NCBI RefSeq assembly: GCF_014650995.1
Contig: NZ_BMWA01000005.1
Location: forward strand, 1 to 33,564
Length of the DNA stretch: 33,564 nt
Source: Streptomyces viridiviolaceus
GTDB lineage: Bacteria; Actinomycetota; Actinomycetes; Streptomycetales; Streptomycetaceae
Direction of reading: 5' to 3'
How positions within the stretch are numbered: position 1 is the stretch's first letter; the number at the start of each line of letters is the position of its first letter. Shown piece by piece: positions 1 to 8,128 of this stretch. The notes beneath the pieces were generated by a model, which searched no databases, had not been told where the DNA came from, and worked only from the letters and a program-made list of their open reading frames with translations. The position numbers and the translations under genes were made by a program.

Positions 1-73
1 CCCGGAAGCTAAGCCTTACAGCGCCGATGGTACTGCAGGGGGGACCCTGTGGGAGAGTAGGACGCCGCCGAAC
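1..73 (+). rRNA. rrf: 5S ribosomal RNA, 3' part (cut by window start)
   Basis: The first bases match the 3' half of an actinobacterial 5S rRNA, including the GGAAGCTAAGCC and GGGAGAGTAGGACGCCGCC segments. The molecule ends near base 73, just before an AT-rich spacer and an intrinsic terminator. About 45-50 nt of the 5' part lie outside the window. It implies that an rRNA operon on the same strand ends here. Confidence 0.95.
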
Positions 74-83
74 AATTATTGGA

Positions 84-126
84 GCTCTGGCTCTCGGGTA
101 TGCAGCCCGAGAGCCAGAGCTTTTTT
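84..126 (+). terminator. Intrinsic terminator of the rRNA operon
   Basis: A perfect 15-bp stem (84-98 with 106-120) with a 7-nt loop is followed by six T residues at 121-126. It is the only canonical U-tract terminator in the window and closes the rRNA operon upstream of the first protein gene. Confidence 0.95.
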
Positions 127-182
127 GCGTTGAGGTAAGGTCAGTGAGCATCATTGGCTCGTTTCCCCCAGGAGGCCCCCGG

Positions 183-791
183 GTGGAGGTCCAGGAGACC
201 CGCGTCCAGACTGACCGGGTCCTCACCATCCCGAACATCCTCAGCATGGCTCGTCTCGTCGGCGTGCCCCTCTTTCTCTGGCTGATCCTCAGGCCCGAGT
301 TCGGCGGCCCGAAGAGCGACGGCTGGGCTCTGCTGGTGCTCGCCCTGAGCGGGGTCAGCGACTACCTGGACGGCAAGCTGGCCCGGCGTTGGAACCAGAT
401 CAGCAGCCTCGGCCGGCTCCTGGACCCCGCGGCCGACCGGCTCTACATCCTGTCGACCCTGGTAGGACTCACCTGGCGCGAGATCCTGCCCCTCTGGTTG
501 ACCGCTGTACTGCTTGCGCGGGAACTGGTCCTGCTGGTGATGGTCGGCATCCTCCGCCGGCACGGCTATCCGCCGCCGCAGGTGAACTTCCTGGGGAAGG
601 CCGCCACGTTCAACCTCATGTACGCGTTCCCCCTGCTCCTGCTCAGTGACGGAAGTGGATGGATCGCGTCACTCGCTGCTATTTTCGGATGGGCGTTCGC
701 CGGATGGGGTACAACCCTGTACTGGTGGGCAGGAGTTCTCTACGTGGTGCAGGTCCGCCGCTTGGTTCGTGCGGACGCCATGGCCGATTGA
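183..791 (+). CDS. CDP-alcohol phosphatidyltransferase, cardiolipin synthase type
   Basis: This 202-aa membrane enzyme belongs to the CDP-alcohol phosphatidyltransferase family. The signature is complete: D60, D63-G64, A67-R68, G77, D81 and D85, which bind metal and the CDP-linked lipid. Several hydrophobic segments follow the motif. The start is GTG 183, preceded by AGGAGG at 170-175 with 7-nt spacing. The open frame extends upstream into the rRNA terminator, so longer starts are unlikely. In Streptomyces coelicolor the enzyme in this gene context, next to a mannose-1-phosphate guanylyltransferase gene, is the eukaryote-like cardiolipin synthase (CDP-diacylglycerol plus phosphatidylglycerol to cardiolipin). 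The mycobacterial positional counterpart is called pgsA2. Family assignment is firm. The cardiolipin assignment rests on remembered context, and a phosphatidylglycerophosphate synthase is the main alternative. Confidence 0.88.
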   Translation: MEVQETRVQTDRVLTIPNILSMARLVGVPLFLWLILRPEFGGPKSDGWALLVLALSGVSDYLDGKLARRWNQISSLGRLLDPAADRLYILSTLVGLTWREILPLWLTAVLLARELVLLVMVGILRRHGYPPPQVNFLGKAATFNLMYAFPLLLLSDGSGWIASLAAIFGWAFAGWGTTLYWWAGVLYVVQVRRLVRADAMAD

Positions 792-906
792 ACTCGCTGA
801 TTGTGCGGCCCGTAGCCGCCGAATGGCCCGCGCTGGAAAAGTGCGGGAGAATCTGTGCGGGTGAAGTCGGCTAGACCGTCGTCTCTTAGAGGAGGACGCT
901 TCCGAC

Positions 907-3402
907 ATGAAGGCCGTCGTGATGGCTGGTGGCGAAGGCACACGCCTTCGTCCCATGACCTCGAGCATGCCCAAGCCGCTTCTGCCGGTCGTCAACCGGC
1001 CGATCATGGAGCACGTTCTGCGGCTGCTCAAAAGGCATGGGCTCAACGAGACCGTCGTTACCGTCCAGTTCCTGGCTTCGCTGGTCAAGAACTACTTCGG
1101 TGACGGCGAAGAGCTCGGAATGGAGCTCACCTATGCCAATGAGGAGAAGCCACTCGGTACCGCCGGAAGCGTCAAGAACGCCGAGGAGGCGTTGAAGGAC
1201 GATGCCTTCCTTGTGATCTCCGGCGATGCTCTCACCGACTTCGACCTCACTGAGCTGATCAATTTCCACAAGGAAAAGGGCGCGCTCGTCACCGTGTGTC
1301 TGACGCGCGTGCCCAACCCACTGGAATTCGGCATCACCATCGTCGACGAGGAAGGCAAGGTCGAGCGCTTCCTGGAGAAGCCGACCTGGGGGCAGGTCTT
1401 CTCGGACACCGTGAACACCGGTATCTACGTCATGGAGCCCGAGGTCTTCGACTACGTCGACCCCGATGTGCCCGTCGACTGGTCCGGTGACGTCTTTCCG
1501 CAGCTGATGAAGGAAGGCAAGCCCATCTACGGCTATGTGGCCGAGGGCTACTGGGAGGACGTCGGCACGCACGAGAGCTACGTGAAGGCCCAGGCCGACG
1601 TACTGGAAGGCAAGGTCGACGTCGACATCGACGGCTTCGAGATCTCTCCCGGAGTCTGGGTGGCCGAGGGAGCCGAGGTGCACCCCGACGCCGTGCTGCG
1701 CGGGCCCCTCTACATCGGGGACTACGCCAAGGTGGAGGCCGGCGCCGAGATCAGGGAGCACACGGTCGTGGGCTCCAACGTCGTCGTCAAGAGCGGCGCC
1801 TTCATGCACAAGGCCGTCGTCCACGACAACGTGTACGTCGGGCCGCACAGCAACCTGCGGGGCTGTGTCGTCGGCAAGAACACCGACATCATGCGTGCGG
1901 CACGGATCGAGGACGGCGCGGTCATCGGTGACGAATGCCTGGTCGGTGAAGAATCGATCGTCCAGGGCAATGTTCGGGTCTATCCGTTCAAGACCATCGA
2001 GGCCGGTGCCTTCGTCAACACCTCGGTCATCTGGGAATCCCGGGGGCAGGCGCATCTCTTCGGTGCCCGAGGGGTGTCGGGCATCCTGAACGTGGAGATC
2101 ACGCCGGAATTGGCCGTGCGGCTCGCCGGTGCCTACGCGACGACCCTGAAGAAGGGCTCGACGGTCACCACCGCCCGTGACCACTCCCGTGGTGCCCGCG
2201 CGCTGAAACGAGCCGTGATCTCCGCGTTGCAGGCGAGCGCCATCGACGTACGGGACCTGGAGAACGTACCGCTGCCCGTGGCGCGGCAGCAGACCGCGCG
2301 GGGCAGCGCCGGCGGGATCATGATCCGGACCACGCCCGGTGTGCCGGACTCCGTCGACATCATGTTCTTCGACGGGCAGGGAGCCGACCTGTCGCAGGGC
2401 AGTCAGCGGAAGCTCGACCGGGTGTTCGCGCGGCAGGAGTACCGGCGAGCGTTCCCCGGGGAGATCGGTGACCTGCACTTCCCGGCCAGCGTGTACGACT
2501 CGTACACCGGGTCGCTGCTGCGGAACGTCGACACGACCGGGATCGCGGAGTCGGGACTCAAGGTGGTCGTGGACGCGTCCAACGGCAGTGCGGGACTCGT
2601 GCTGCCCAGTCTGCTCGGGAAGCTCGGTGTCGACTCGCTGACCGTCAACCCGGGCCTCGACGAGTCCAGGCCTACGGAGTCGGCCGACATGCGACGGTCG
2701 GGGCTGGTGCGCCTCGGTGAGATCGTGGCGTCCTCGCGGGCCGCGTTCGGTGTGCGGTTCGACCCGGTCGGTGAGCGGCTCTCGCTCGTCGACGAGAAGG
2801 GCCGCATCATCGAGGACGACCGGGCTCTGCTGGTGATGCTGGACCTGGTCGCCGCCGAACGGCGCAGCGGCCGGGTCGCGCTGCCGGTGACGACCACCAG
2901 GATCGCCGAGCAGGTGGCGGCCTATCACGGCACCCAGGTCGAGTGGACGACGACCTCTCCGGACGACCTGACGCGTGTCGGTGGTGAGGAAGGGACGATC
3001 TTCGGAGGCGACGGCAAGGGCGGATTCATCGTCCCGGAGTTCAGCAGCGTCTACGACGGTACGGCGGCCTTCGTGCGGCTGATCGGGTTGGTGGCGCGGA
3101 CACAGCTCACGCTCAGCCAGATCGACGCGCGGATCCCGAGGGCGCACGTCCTCAAGCGGGATCTGGCGACTCCGTGGGCCGTCAAGGGGCTGGTGATGCG
3201 GCGGGTCGTCGAGGAGGCCGGAGACCGCTTCGTGGACACCACGGACGGCGTGCGTGTGGTGGAGACCGACGGGCGCTGGGTGATGGTGCTGCCGGACCCG
3301 GCCGAGGCGGTCACCCACCTGTGGGCCGAGGGGCCGGACGACGCCTCGGCGCAGGCGCTCCTCGACGAGTGGTCGGCGGTCGTGGACAGCGCGGGCCGCT
3401 GA
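907..3402 (+). CDS. Mannose-1-phosphate guanylyltransferase fused to degenerate phosphomannomutase-like domain
   Basis: This 831-aa protein has three parts. Residues 1 to about 235 are a nucleotidyltransferase with the GGEGTRLRP signature and PKPLLPV, expected to make GDP-mannose or another NDP-sugar. Residues about 250-370 are a left-handed beta-helix of hexapeptide repeats. Residues about 380-831 resemble a phosphoglucomutase/phosphomannomutase. In that third part the catalytic TASHNP loop is replaced (residues about 473-478 read RTTPGV). The metal loop DPDGDR reads DPVGER from residue 619, so mutase activity is unlikely. The start is ATG 907, with GGAGG at 891-895 about 11 nt upstream. S. 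coelicolor carries a co-located homologue annotated as a ManC-type guanylyltransferase. The nucleotide sugar made is inferred from family only. Confidence 0.88.
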   Translation: MKAVVMAGGEGTRLRPMTSSMPKPLLPVVNRPIMEHVLRLLKRHGLNETVVTVQFLASLVKNYFGDGEELGMELTYANEEKPLGTAGSVKNAEEALKDDAFLVISGDALTDFDLTELINFHKEKGALVTVCLTRVPNPLEFGITIVDEEGKVERFLEKPTWGQVFSDTVNTGIYVMEPEVFDYVDPDVPVDWSGDVFPQLMKEGKPIYGYVAEGYWEDVGTHESYVKAQADVLEGKVDVDIDGFEISPGVWVAEGAEVHPDAVLRGPLYIGDYAKVEAGAEIREHTVVGSNVVVKSGAFMHKAVVHDNVYVGPHSNLRGCVVGKNTDIMRAARIEDGAVIGDECLVGEESIVQGNVRVYPFKTIEAGAFVNTSVIWESRGQAHLFGARGVSGILNVEITPELAVRLAGAYATTLKKGSTVTTARDHSRGARALKRAVISALQASAIDVRDLENVPLPVARQQTARGSAGGIMIRTTPGVPDSVDIMFFDGQGADLSQGSQRKLDRVFARQEYRRAFPGEIGDLHFPASVYDSYTGSLLRNVDTTGIAESGLKVVVDASNGSAGLVLPSLLGKLGVDSLTVNPGLDESRPTESADMRRSGLVRLGEIVASSRAAFGVRFDPVGERLSLVDEKGRIIEDDRALLVMLDLVAAERRSGRVALPVTTTRIAEQVAAYHGTQVEWTTTSPDDLTRVGGEEGTIFGGDGKGGFIVPEFSSVYDGTAAFVRLIGLVARTQLTLSQIDARIPRAHVLKRDLATPWAVKGLVMRRVVEEAGDRFVDTTDGVRVVETDGRWVMVLPDPAEAVTHLWAEGPDDASAQALLDEWSAVVDSAGR

Positions 3403-3420
3403 AAACACACCGCACGCGTG

Positions 3421-3460
3421 CGTGCCGGACAAGTGTCCCCAAGGGGGCCTGTCCGGCACG
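3421..3460 (+). terminator. Hairpin terminator after the guanylyltransferase gene
   Basis: A perfect 11-bp inverted repeat (CGTGCCGGACA at 3421-3431, its complement at 3450-3460) starts 18 nt after the stop codon. Its loop contains a further CCCC-AA-GGGG mini-stem. There is no T-run, which is usual for Streptomyces terminators. It separates the sugar-nucleotide gene from the DUF881 cluster. Confidence 0.7.
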
Positions 3461-3510
3461 CCGGTGGGGCCGTGCGGAGGTGGTCGTCGTGGCGTGCGAC
3501 GATGTGCGGC

Positions 3511-4407
3511 ATGCCGCAGCAATCCCCCGTTCGGAGCACATCCACGCGGCCCGCACGCCCGGACGCGTCCATGTCGTTGCTCACCAACGTCATGGACCAC
3601 AGCCTCGACGACGGGTACGCCGAGGCCGCCGCGAGGAAGAAGGCCGAGGGCACCGGCGGTATGCCCAAGACCCTGCGTGCCAAGCTCGGCCTGGCAGCGG
3701 GTCTCGTGCTCGCCGCCCTGGTCGTGACGGTCGGGGCGGCACAGGCACGGGTCGCGGCTCCCGTCGTCGCCAAGGAGCGCGAGGAGCTCATCGACCGCAT
3801 CGAGGGGGAGACCGCGGCGGCGGACGAGCTGGAGGACAGTGTCGACAAGCTGCGCGACGACGTCAGCGCGCGGCAGCGCGAGGCGCTGGAGAAGAGCGGC
3901 GGCAGTGGTCGGTCCGACCTGGTGGGCATCCTGTCCGGGGCCGTGGAGGTGCGGGGGCCCGGGGTCAAGCTCGTGGTGAACGACGCCAAGGACGTCGGTA
4001 CCGGCGGCGACGGTGAGCCGCGCGGCACCTCCGGGTTCTCCGACACCGGGCGGGTGCGTGACCGGGACATGCAGCGCGTGGTCAACGGCCTGTGGGCCTC
4101 GGGGGCCGAGGCGATCTCCATCAACGGGCAGCGGCTGACCGCGCTGTCCGCCATCAGGGCCGCGGGGGACGCGATACTGGTCGACAACAGGCCGCTGGTG
4201 CCGCCGTACACGGTGCTCGCGGTGGGGGACGGCAAGGGGCTCAGCACCCGGTTCCAGGACGGTGTCGACGGGCTGTACCTGCACGCCCTGCAGGAGAACT
4301 ACGGCATCCGGACCGCCCTCTCCGTGGCGGACGATTTGAAGCTGCCCGCCGCACCGAGCGTGATCGTACGAACTGCACAGCCGATAACCGAGAAGGGCAC
4401 ATCGTGA
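3511..4407 (+). CDS. DUF881 (YlxW-like) membrane-anchored coiled-coil protein
   Basis: From ATG 3511 this is a 298-aa protein with a single membrane helix at about residues 59-79, a charged coiled coil at about 85-125 and a DUF881 domain from about residue 130 to the end. DUF881 proteins resemble B. subtilis YlxW and M. tuberculosis Rv1823/Rv1825 and are linked by position to cell division. The extracytoplasmic domain probably assembles at the envelope. The start is uncertain. ATG 3502 and ATG 3571 (followed by SLLTNVMDHSL) are alternatives, and no good ribosome-binding site precedes any of them. The stop overlaps the next start by 4 bp (GTGA), so the three genes 3511-5575 should be translationally coupled. 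Confidence 0.85.
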   Translation: MPQQSPVRSTSTRPARPDASMSLLTNVMDHSLDDGYAEAAARKKAEGTGGMPKTLRAKLGLAAGLVLAALVVTVGAAQARVAAPVVAKEREELIDRIEGETAAADELEDSVDKLRDDVSARQREALEKSGGSGRSDLVGILSGAVEVRGPGVKLVVNDAKDVGTGGDGEPRGTSGFSDTGRVRDRDMQRVVNGLWASGAEAISINGQRLTALSAIRAAGDAILVDNRPLVPPYTVLAVGDGKGLSTRFQDGVDGLYLHALQENYGIRTALSVADDLKLPAAPSVIVRTAQPITEKGTS

Positions 4408-4736
4408 TCGCCGTACTGGGCCTCGTCGTGGGAGTCGTGGCCGGCCTGTTGGTCCGGCCCGAGGTTCCGGCCGCCGTCGAGCCTTATCTGCCGATCGCCG
4501 TCGTGGCGGCGCTCGACGCCGTCTTCGGTGGTCTGCGGGCCATGCTCGACGGCATCTTCGACGACAAGGTCTTCGTGGTGTCGTTCCTGTCGAACGTGGT
4601 CGTGGCCGCGCTGATCGTGTTCCTGGGCGACAAGCTGGGCGTGGGCGCCCAGCTGTCCACCGGTGTCGTGGTCGTCCTCGGCATCCGCATCTTCTCCAAC
4701 GCCGCGGCGATCCGCCGGCACGTGTTCCGGGCGTGA
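4404..4736 (+). CDS. sbp: Small basic protein (Sbp, DUF1290 family)
   Basis: This 110-aa protein is mostly hydrophobic, with about three membrane segments and a basic C-terminus (RRHVFRA). It matches the small basic protein family found next to ftsZ-region genes in Bacillus (sbp/ylxX) and between the two DUF881 genes in actinobacteria. The family is widely conserved beside division genes but its biochemical role is not established. GTG 4404 overlaps the previous stop by 4 bp. The GTG of the following gene overlaps its own stop in the same way. Confidence 0.88.
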   Translation: MIAVLGLVVGVVAGLLVRPEVPAAVEPYLPIAVVAALDAVFGGLRAMLDGIFDDKVFVVSFLSNVVVAALIVFLGDKLGVGAQLSTGVVVVLGIRIFSNAAAIRRHVFRA

Positions 4737-5575
4737 GGCCGATGAGCGACCACGAGCAGAAACCCGGGAACCGCCTGCGCGAGGAGCTGCCCGCGGAGGT
4801 GCCGCCGGCCGAGGCCCCGGCCGCGGACGCCCCGGCGGGGCAGCAGCCCGGGCTGACGGGCCGGCAGCGACTGGTGAAGGGACTGTGGCCGCCGCGTGTC
4901 ACGCGGGCCCAACTCATCGTCGCTCTGCTGCTGTTCGGACTGGGCTTCGGCCTGGCGGTCCAGGTGGCGTCGAACAGCGACGGCGACAGCGCGCTGCGCG
5001 GCGCCCGCCAGGAGGATCTCGTCCGGATCCTCGATGAACTGGACGACCGTACTCAGCGTCTTGAGGACGAGAAGCAGGGTCTCGAGAAGCAGCGCGACGA
5101 GCTGGAGAACAGCTCCGACCAGGCCGAGGAGGCCCGCAGGCAGACGGTCGAGAAGGAGCGGCAACTCGGCATCCTGGCGGGCACGGTGGCCGCGCGGGGG
5201 CCCGGTATCACGATGACGATCGAGGACACGAAGGGGACGGTCGAGGCGAACATGCTGCTCGACGCGATCCAGGAGCTGCGCGCCGCCGGCGCGGAGGCGA
5301 TCCAGGTGAACGGCGTACGGGTCGTCGCGGGCACGTACCTGGAGGACTCCGGCAAGAGCGTGGGCGTCGACGGGAACAAGATCAACGCGCCCTATCGTTT
5401 CAAGGTCATCGGCAAGCCGCAGGACCTCGAACCGGCGCTCAACATCCCTGGAGGCGTGGTGCAGACTCTGGAAAAGGAACACGCCACCGTTACTGTTGAG
5501 AGGTCGAGCAAGATCGTCGTGGACGCCTTGCGAGCGGTGAAGCGGCCTGACTACGCTCGGTCGTCCTCCCAGTGA
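4733..5575 (+). CDS. Second DUF881 (YlxW-like) protein
   Basis: This 280-aa protein has a proline/alanine-rich cytoplasmic tail, one membrane helix at about residues 57-78, a long charged coiled coil (about 90-148, rich in E, Q, R and L) and a DUF881 domain. It is a paralogue of the gene at 3511 and forms a DUF881-Sbp-DUF881 cassette with it. GTG 4733 overlaps the Sbp stop codon by 4 bp like the preceding junction. ATG 4742, three codons in, is an alternative with GAGG only 3 nt upstream. The likely role is envelope or division-site scaffolding, inferred from context only. Confidence 0.85.
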   Translation: MRPMSDHEQKPGNRLREELPAEVPPAEAPAADAPAGQQPGLTGRQRLVKGLWPPRVTRAQLIVALLLFGLGFGLAVQVASNSDGDSALRGARQEDLVRILDELDDRTQRLEDEKQGLEKQRDELENSSDQAEEARRQTVEKERQLGILAGTVAARGPGITMTIEDTKGTVEANMLLDAIQELRAAGAEAIQVNGVRVVAGTYLEDSGKSVGVDGNKINAPYRFKVIGKPQDLEPALNIPGGVVQTLEKEHATVTVERSSKIVVDALRAVKRPDYARSSSQ

Positions 5576-5765
5576 ACCGGGGGTGCATGCGGGACGTCCG
5601 GCAGGGGCATGAGGTTGCGGGGGGTCGGCGCACCGATTGGGTGGTGCGTGGTGGAAACTGTCTGGTGGAGACGGACGTTGTGAAGATGTCCGGGTCGACC
5701 AGTACGGTCAGTCAGGGTTCGTCCTGCCCCACGGGCGGGTCTGTTTCGGTCAAGGGGAATCGCCC

Positions 5766-6596
5766 GTGAAGTTGTTTGCGAAGTTGTTCGGCAAGAGCGC
5801 GCGAGAGGGCCGCGACAACGCGACCGCTCGCCACCGCGCGCAGCCTGACGCAGAGGGCCAGCGCCCGCTGTTCCGAGACCAGGTGGCTGGGCCGGGCGGT
5901 GACATTTCCGGAGGTCAGGGCGCGCCGTCTGTTGACCCTGCGCAGTCCTCCGGCATAGGTTTCGGCCAACCGTCAACCTCAGGTACGGGTGGAGGGTTTG
6001 CCCCCGGTCCGTACGCGTCGAACGCCCCGGCGGGGCAGCCGCGGCAGGAGGATCCGTCCATGTCGGCCCTGGTGTGTACGAGGTGCGGTAACCGCAACGC
6101 GGAGAGCAGCCGCTTCTGCTCCAACTGCGGCGCGCCGCTGCGGCCGGGAGTGGTCCCGGAGCGTTCGTCCGAGACGACCTCCACGATCTCCATCTCCGGG
6201 CTGGAGGCGTACGACGCCGAGGCCACCGGCCAGACGGCGATCCCGGCGCTCTCTCCCGAGGCGCAGGCGGCCGTCGACGCGCTGCCACTGGGCTCCGCGC
6301 TCCTGGTCGTGCGCCGGGGGCCGAACTCCGGCAGCCGGTTCCTGCTGGACGGCGAGCTGACCACCGCCGGGCGTCATCCGCAGAGCGACATCTTCCTGGA
6401 CGACGTGACGGTCTCCCGTCGGCACGTGGAGTTCCGGCGCAGCCCCGACGGCTCGTTCACCGTGGCCGACGTGGGCAGTCTGAACGGCACGTACGTCAAC
6501 CGTGAGCGGATCGACCAGGTCGCTCTGTCGAACGGTGACGAGGTGCAGATCGGCAAGTACCGGCTGGTCTTCTACGCGAGCCAGCGGGGCTACTGA
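5766..6596 (+). CDS. FHA-domain protein of the GarA/OdhI type with N-terminal zinc ribbon
   Basis: This 276-aa protein has a low-complexity N-terminus (1-98), a CxxC-x10-CxxC zinc ribbon (C104, C107, C118, C121), an ETTS motif at residues 136-139 and a C-terminal FHA domain with G202-R203, S217-x2-H220 and N240-G241-T242. GarA and OdhI carry the same ETTS motif. It is phosphorylated by Ser/Thr kinases and then bound by their own FHA domain, which switches their control of 2-oxoglutarate dehydrogenase and glutamate enzymes. The gene position next to DUF881 and MerR genes also matches garA. GTG 5766 has AAGGGGA at 5752-5758. ATG 6060 (residue 99) has a perfect AGGAGG at 6046-6051 and would give a 178-aa form close to GarA length. 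Either or both may be used. Confidence 0.88.
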   Translation: MKLFAKLFGKSAREGRDNATARHRAQPDAEGQRPLFRDQVAGPGGDISGGQGAPSVDPAQSSGIGFGQPSTSGTGGGFAPGPYASNAPAGQPRQEDPSMSALVCTRCGNRNAESSRFCSNCGAPLRPGVVPERSSETTSTISISGLEAYDAEATGQTAIPALSPEAQAAVDALPLGSALLVVRRGPNSGSRFLLDGELTTAGRHPQSDIFLDDVTVSRRHVEFRRSPDGSFTVADVGSLNGTYVNRERIDQVALSNGDEVQIGKYRLVFYASQRGY

Positions 6597-6615
6597 CCCT
6601 CTCCCCATGCCGTAC

Positions 6616-6627
6616 GGGGGTACCCCC
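6616..6627 (+). repeat. Perfect 12-bp palindrome GGGGGTACCCCC
   Basis: The self-complementary 12-mer lies 20 nt after the FHA stop and just upstream of the AGGGAAGG ribosome-binding site of the MerR gene. It could act as a weak terminator, a control on translation, or a protein-binding site. Confidence 0.5.
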
Positions 6628-6638
6628 AGGGAAGGTCC

Positions 6639-7376
6639 ATGCTTCAAACACCGAGCGGCGGCGCCGGACACGGCGCCGCCGCCACGGACAGTGGGCTGAT
6701 GAGCATCGGCACGGTGCTGAACGTGCTGCGGGACGAGTTCCCCGACATCACCATCTCCAAGATCCGCTTCCTGGAGTCGGAGGGCCTCGTCGAGCCGCAG
6801 CGGACCCCCGCCGGGTACCGGAAGTTCAGCGCGCACGATGTCGAGCGCCTCGGTCATGTACTGCGTATGCAACGGGACCACTACCTGCCGCTCAAGGTGA
6901 TCCGCGAGCACCTGGACGCCATGGAGCGCGGTGAGGCGGTGCGGCTGCCCACGGTGGGCCGGCAGCGGGGCGCGGAGCCCGTGGCCGAGCCCCCGGGGGG
7001 ACCCACGGCGGCCCGGATCGGGCGGGACGAGCTGCTGGTCGCCGCCGGGATCGGCGAGCAGGAGCTGAAGGAGTGGGAGTCCTACGGGCTCATCGCTCCG
7101 CTGGCCGACGGGGCGTACGACGCGGAGGCGGTGACGGTGGCCTCGCTCGTGGTCCAGCTGGGGCGGTTCGGGATCGAACCGCGGCACCTTCGGGTGATGA
7201 AGGCCGCGGCCGATCGGGAGGCCGGTCTGGTGGACCAGGTGGTCGCCCCGCTGAAGCGCCACCGGAACCCGCAGACCAGGGCCCATGCGGAGGCCCGGAC
7301 CAAGGAGCTGGCGGGGCTCGCGGTGAAACTGCACGCGGCGCTGGTGCAGAGCGCCCTCGGGGTGCGCCTGCCCTGA
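6639..7376 (+). CDS. MerR-family transcriptional regulator (Rv1828-like)
   Basis: This 245-aa protein has a winged-helix MerR DNA-binding domain at about residues 20-90 (SIGTVLNVLRDEFPDITISK, then TPAGYRKF and a hydrophobic helix). A C-terminal second HTH-like or dimer region follows (GIGEQELKEWESYGLIAP). There is no cysteine-rich metal-sensing loop, so the signal is unknown. The order FHA, MerR, DUF151, MerR is the same as garA-Rv1828-Rv1829-Rv1830. ATG 6639 is preceded by AGGGAAGG. It may be co-transcribed with the FHA gene, 42 bp upstream. Confidence 0.87.
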   Translation: MLQTPSGGAGHGAAATDSGLMSIGTVLNVLRDEFPDITISKIRFLESEGLVEPQRTPAGYRKFSAHDVERLGHVLRMQRDHYLPLKVIREHLDAMERGEAVRLPTVGRQRGAEPVAEPPGGPTAARIGRDELLVAAGIGEQELKEWESYGLIAPLADGAYDAEAVTVASLVVQLGRFGIEPRHLRVMKAAADREAGLVDQVVAPLKRHRNPQTRAHAEARTKELAGLAVKLHAALVQSALGVRLP

Positions 7377-7460
7377 AACGGGTGGACTCGGGGACCCGGA
7401 TCGCCCACCCGATCCCGGCCCGACTACCCAAACGTCCCGGGCACGGCCTAGGGTTGCTGT

Positions 7461-7934
7461 GTGAACGAGCTCGATGTCGTAGGTGTCCGGGTCGAGATGC
7501 CCTCCAACCAACCGATCGTGCTGCTGCGTGAAGTGGGAGGCGACCGTTACCTCCCCATCTGGATCGGTCCGGGGGAGGCGACGGCGATCGCCTTCGCCCA
7601 GCAGGGCATGGCTCCCGCACGGCCGCTGACCCACGATCTGTTCAAGGACGTGCTGGAAGCCGTCGGCCAGGAGCTCAGCGAAGTACGCATCACGGACCTG
7701 CGTGAGGGGGTCTTCTACGCGGAGCTGGTCTTCGCCAGCGGTGTCGAGGTCAGCGCCAGGCCGTCCGACGCCATAGCGCTGGCGCTGCGCACCGGGACGC
7801 CGATCTACGGCAGCGACACGGTGCTCGACGACGCCGGCATCGCCATCCCGGACGAGCAGGAGGACGAGGTGGAGAAGTTCCGCGAGTTCCTGGACCAGAT
7901 CTCGCCGGAGGACTTCGGCTCCAGCAACCAATGA
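7461..7934 (+). CDS. Bifunctional nuclease family protein (DUF151)
   Basis: This 157-aa protein is of the BFN/DUF151 family (PIWIGPGEATAIAFAQQG, then THDLFKDVL and SARPSDAIALALR). Plant members have reported nuclease activity; the role of bacterial ones such as Rv1829 is not settled. GTG 7461 has no ribosome-binding site. A TAGGGT -10-like hexamer at 7449-7454 ends 6 nt before it, so the mRNA is probably leaderless. The C-terminus is acidic (QEDEVEKFREF). It sits between two MerR genes in a conserved order. Confidence 0.87.
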   Translation: MNELDVVGVRVEMPSNQPIVLLREVGGDRYLPIWIGPGEATAIAFAQQGMAPARPLTHDLFKDVLEAVGQELSEVRITDLREGVFYAELVFASGVEVSARPSDAIALALRTGTPIYGSDTVLDDAGIAIPDEQEDEVEKFREFLDQISPEDFGSSNQ

Positions 7935-7953
7935 GGCGCACGTGCCGAGGGCG

Positions 7954-7967
7954 GGGCGCGAGCGCCC
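7954..7967 (+). terminator. Short GC-rich hairpin after the DUF151 gene
   Basis: GGGCGC and GCGCCC flank GA 20 nt after the stop codon; in RNA this probably forms a 5-bp stem with a CGAG loop. It is a plausible weak terminator separating the DUF151 gene from the second MerR promoter. Confidence 0.35.
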
Positions 7968-8034
7968 AGAGGCCGGCTCCGGACACATTCGGCTAGCCTT
8001 TCCCCGCGGTGGGGCACGGGAAACCACTCGTAGG

Positions 8035-8098
8035 GTGATTATCACTCGGCGTGCCGAGTGTGGCGATCGTTGACGCACCCTTGGTGACTGCCTACCGT
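8035..8098 (+). promoter_or_regulatory. Promoter and stacked palindromes upstream of the second MerR gene
   Basis: TTGACG at 8070-8075 and TACCGT at 8093-8098 are 17 bp apart, a good vegetative promoter. Upstream lie two overlapping palindromes: GTGAT-T-ATCAC at 8035-8045, and 8-bp arms CACTCGGC / GCCGAGTG at 8043-8050 and 8053-8060. Their position 10 bp above the -35 suits an operator or activator site. Confidence 0.6.
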
Positions 8099-8128
8099 CG
8101 AGGAGGCAGGTCAAGGACGGAGGTCGGC

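Noticed and set aside
886..4917. 1343-aa minus-strand open frame
   Set aside because: Antisense shadow of the guanylyltransferase and DUF881 genes; its product is Arg/His/Asp-rich without domains, and the plus-strand genes have clear family motifs and ribosome-binding sites.
5979..8114. 711-aa minus-strand open frame
   Set aside because: Antisense to the FHA, MerR and DUF151 genes; no recognisable domain.
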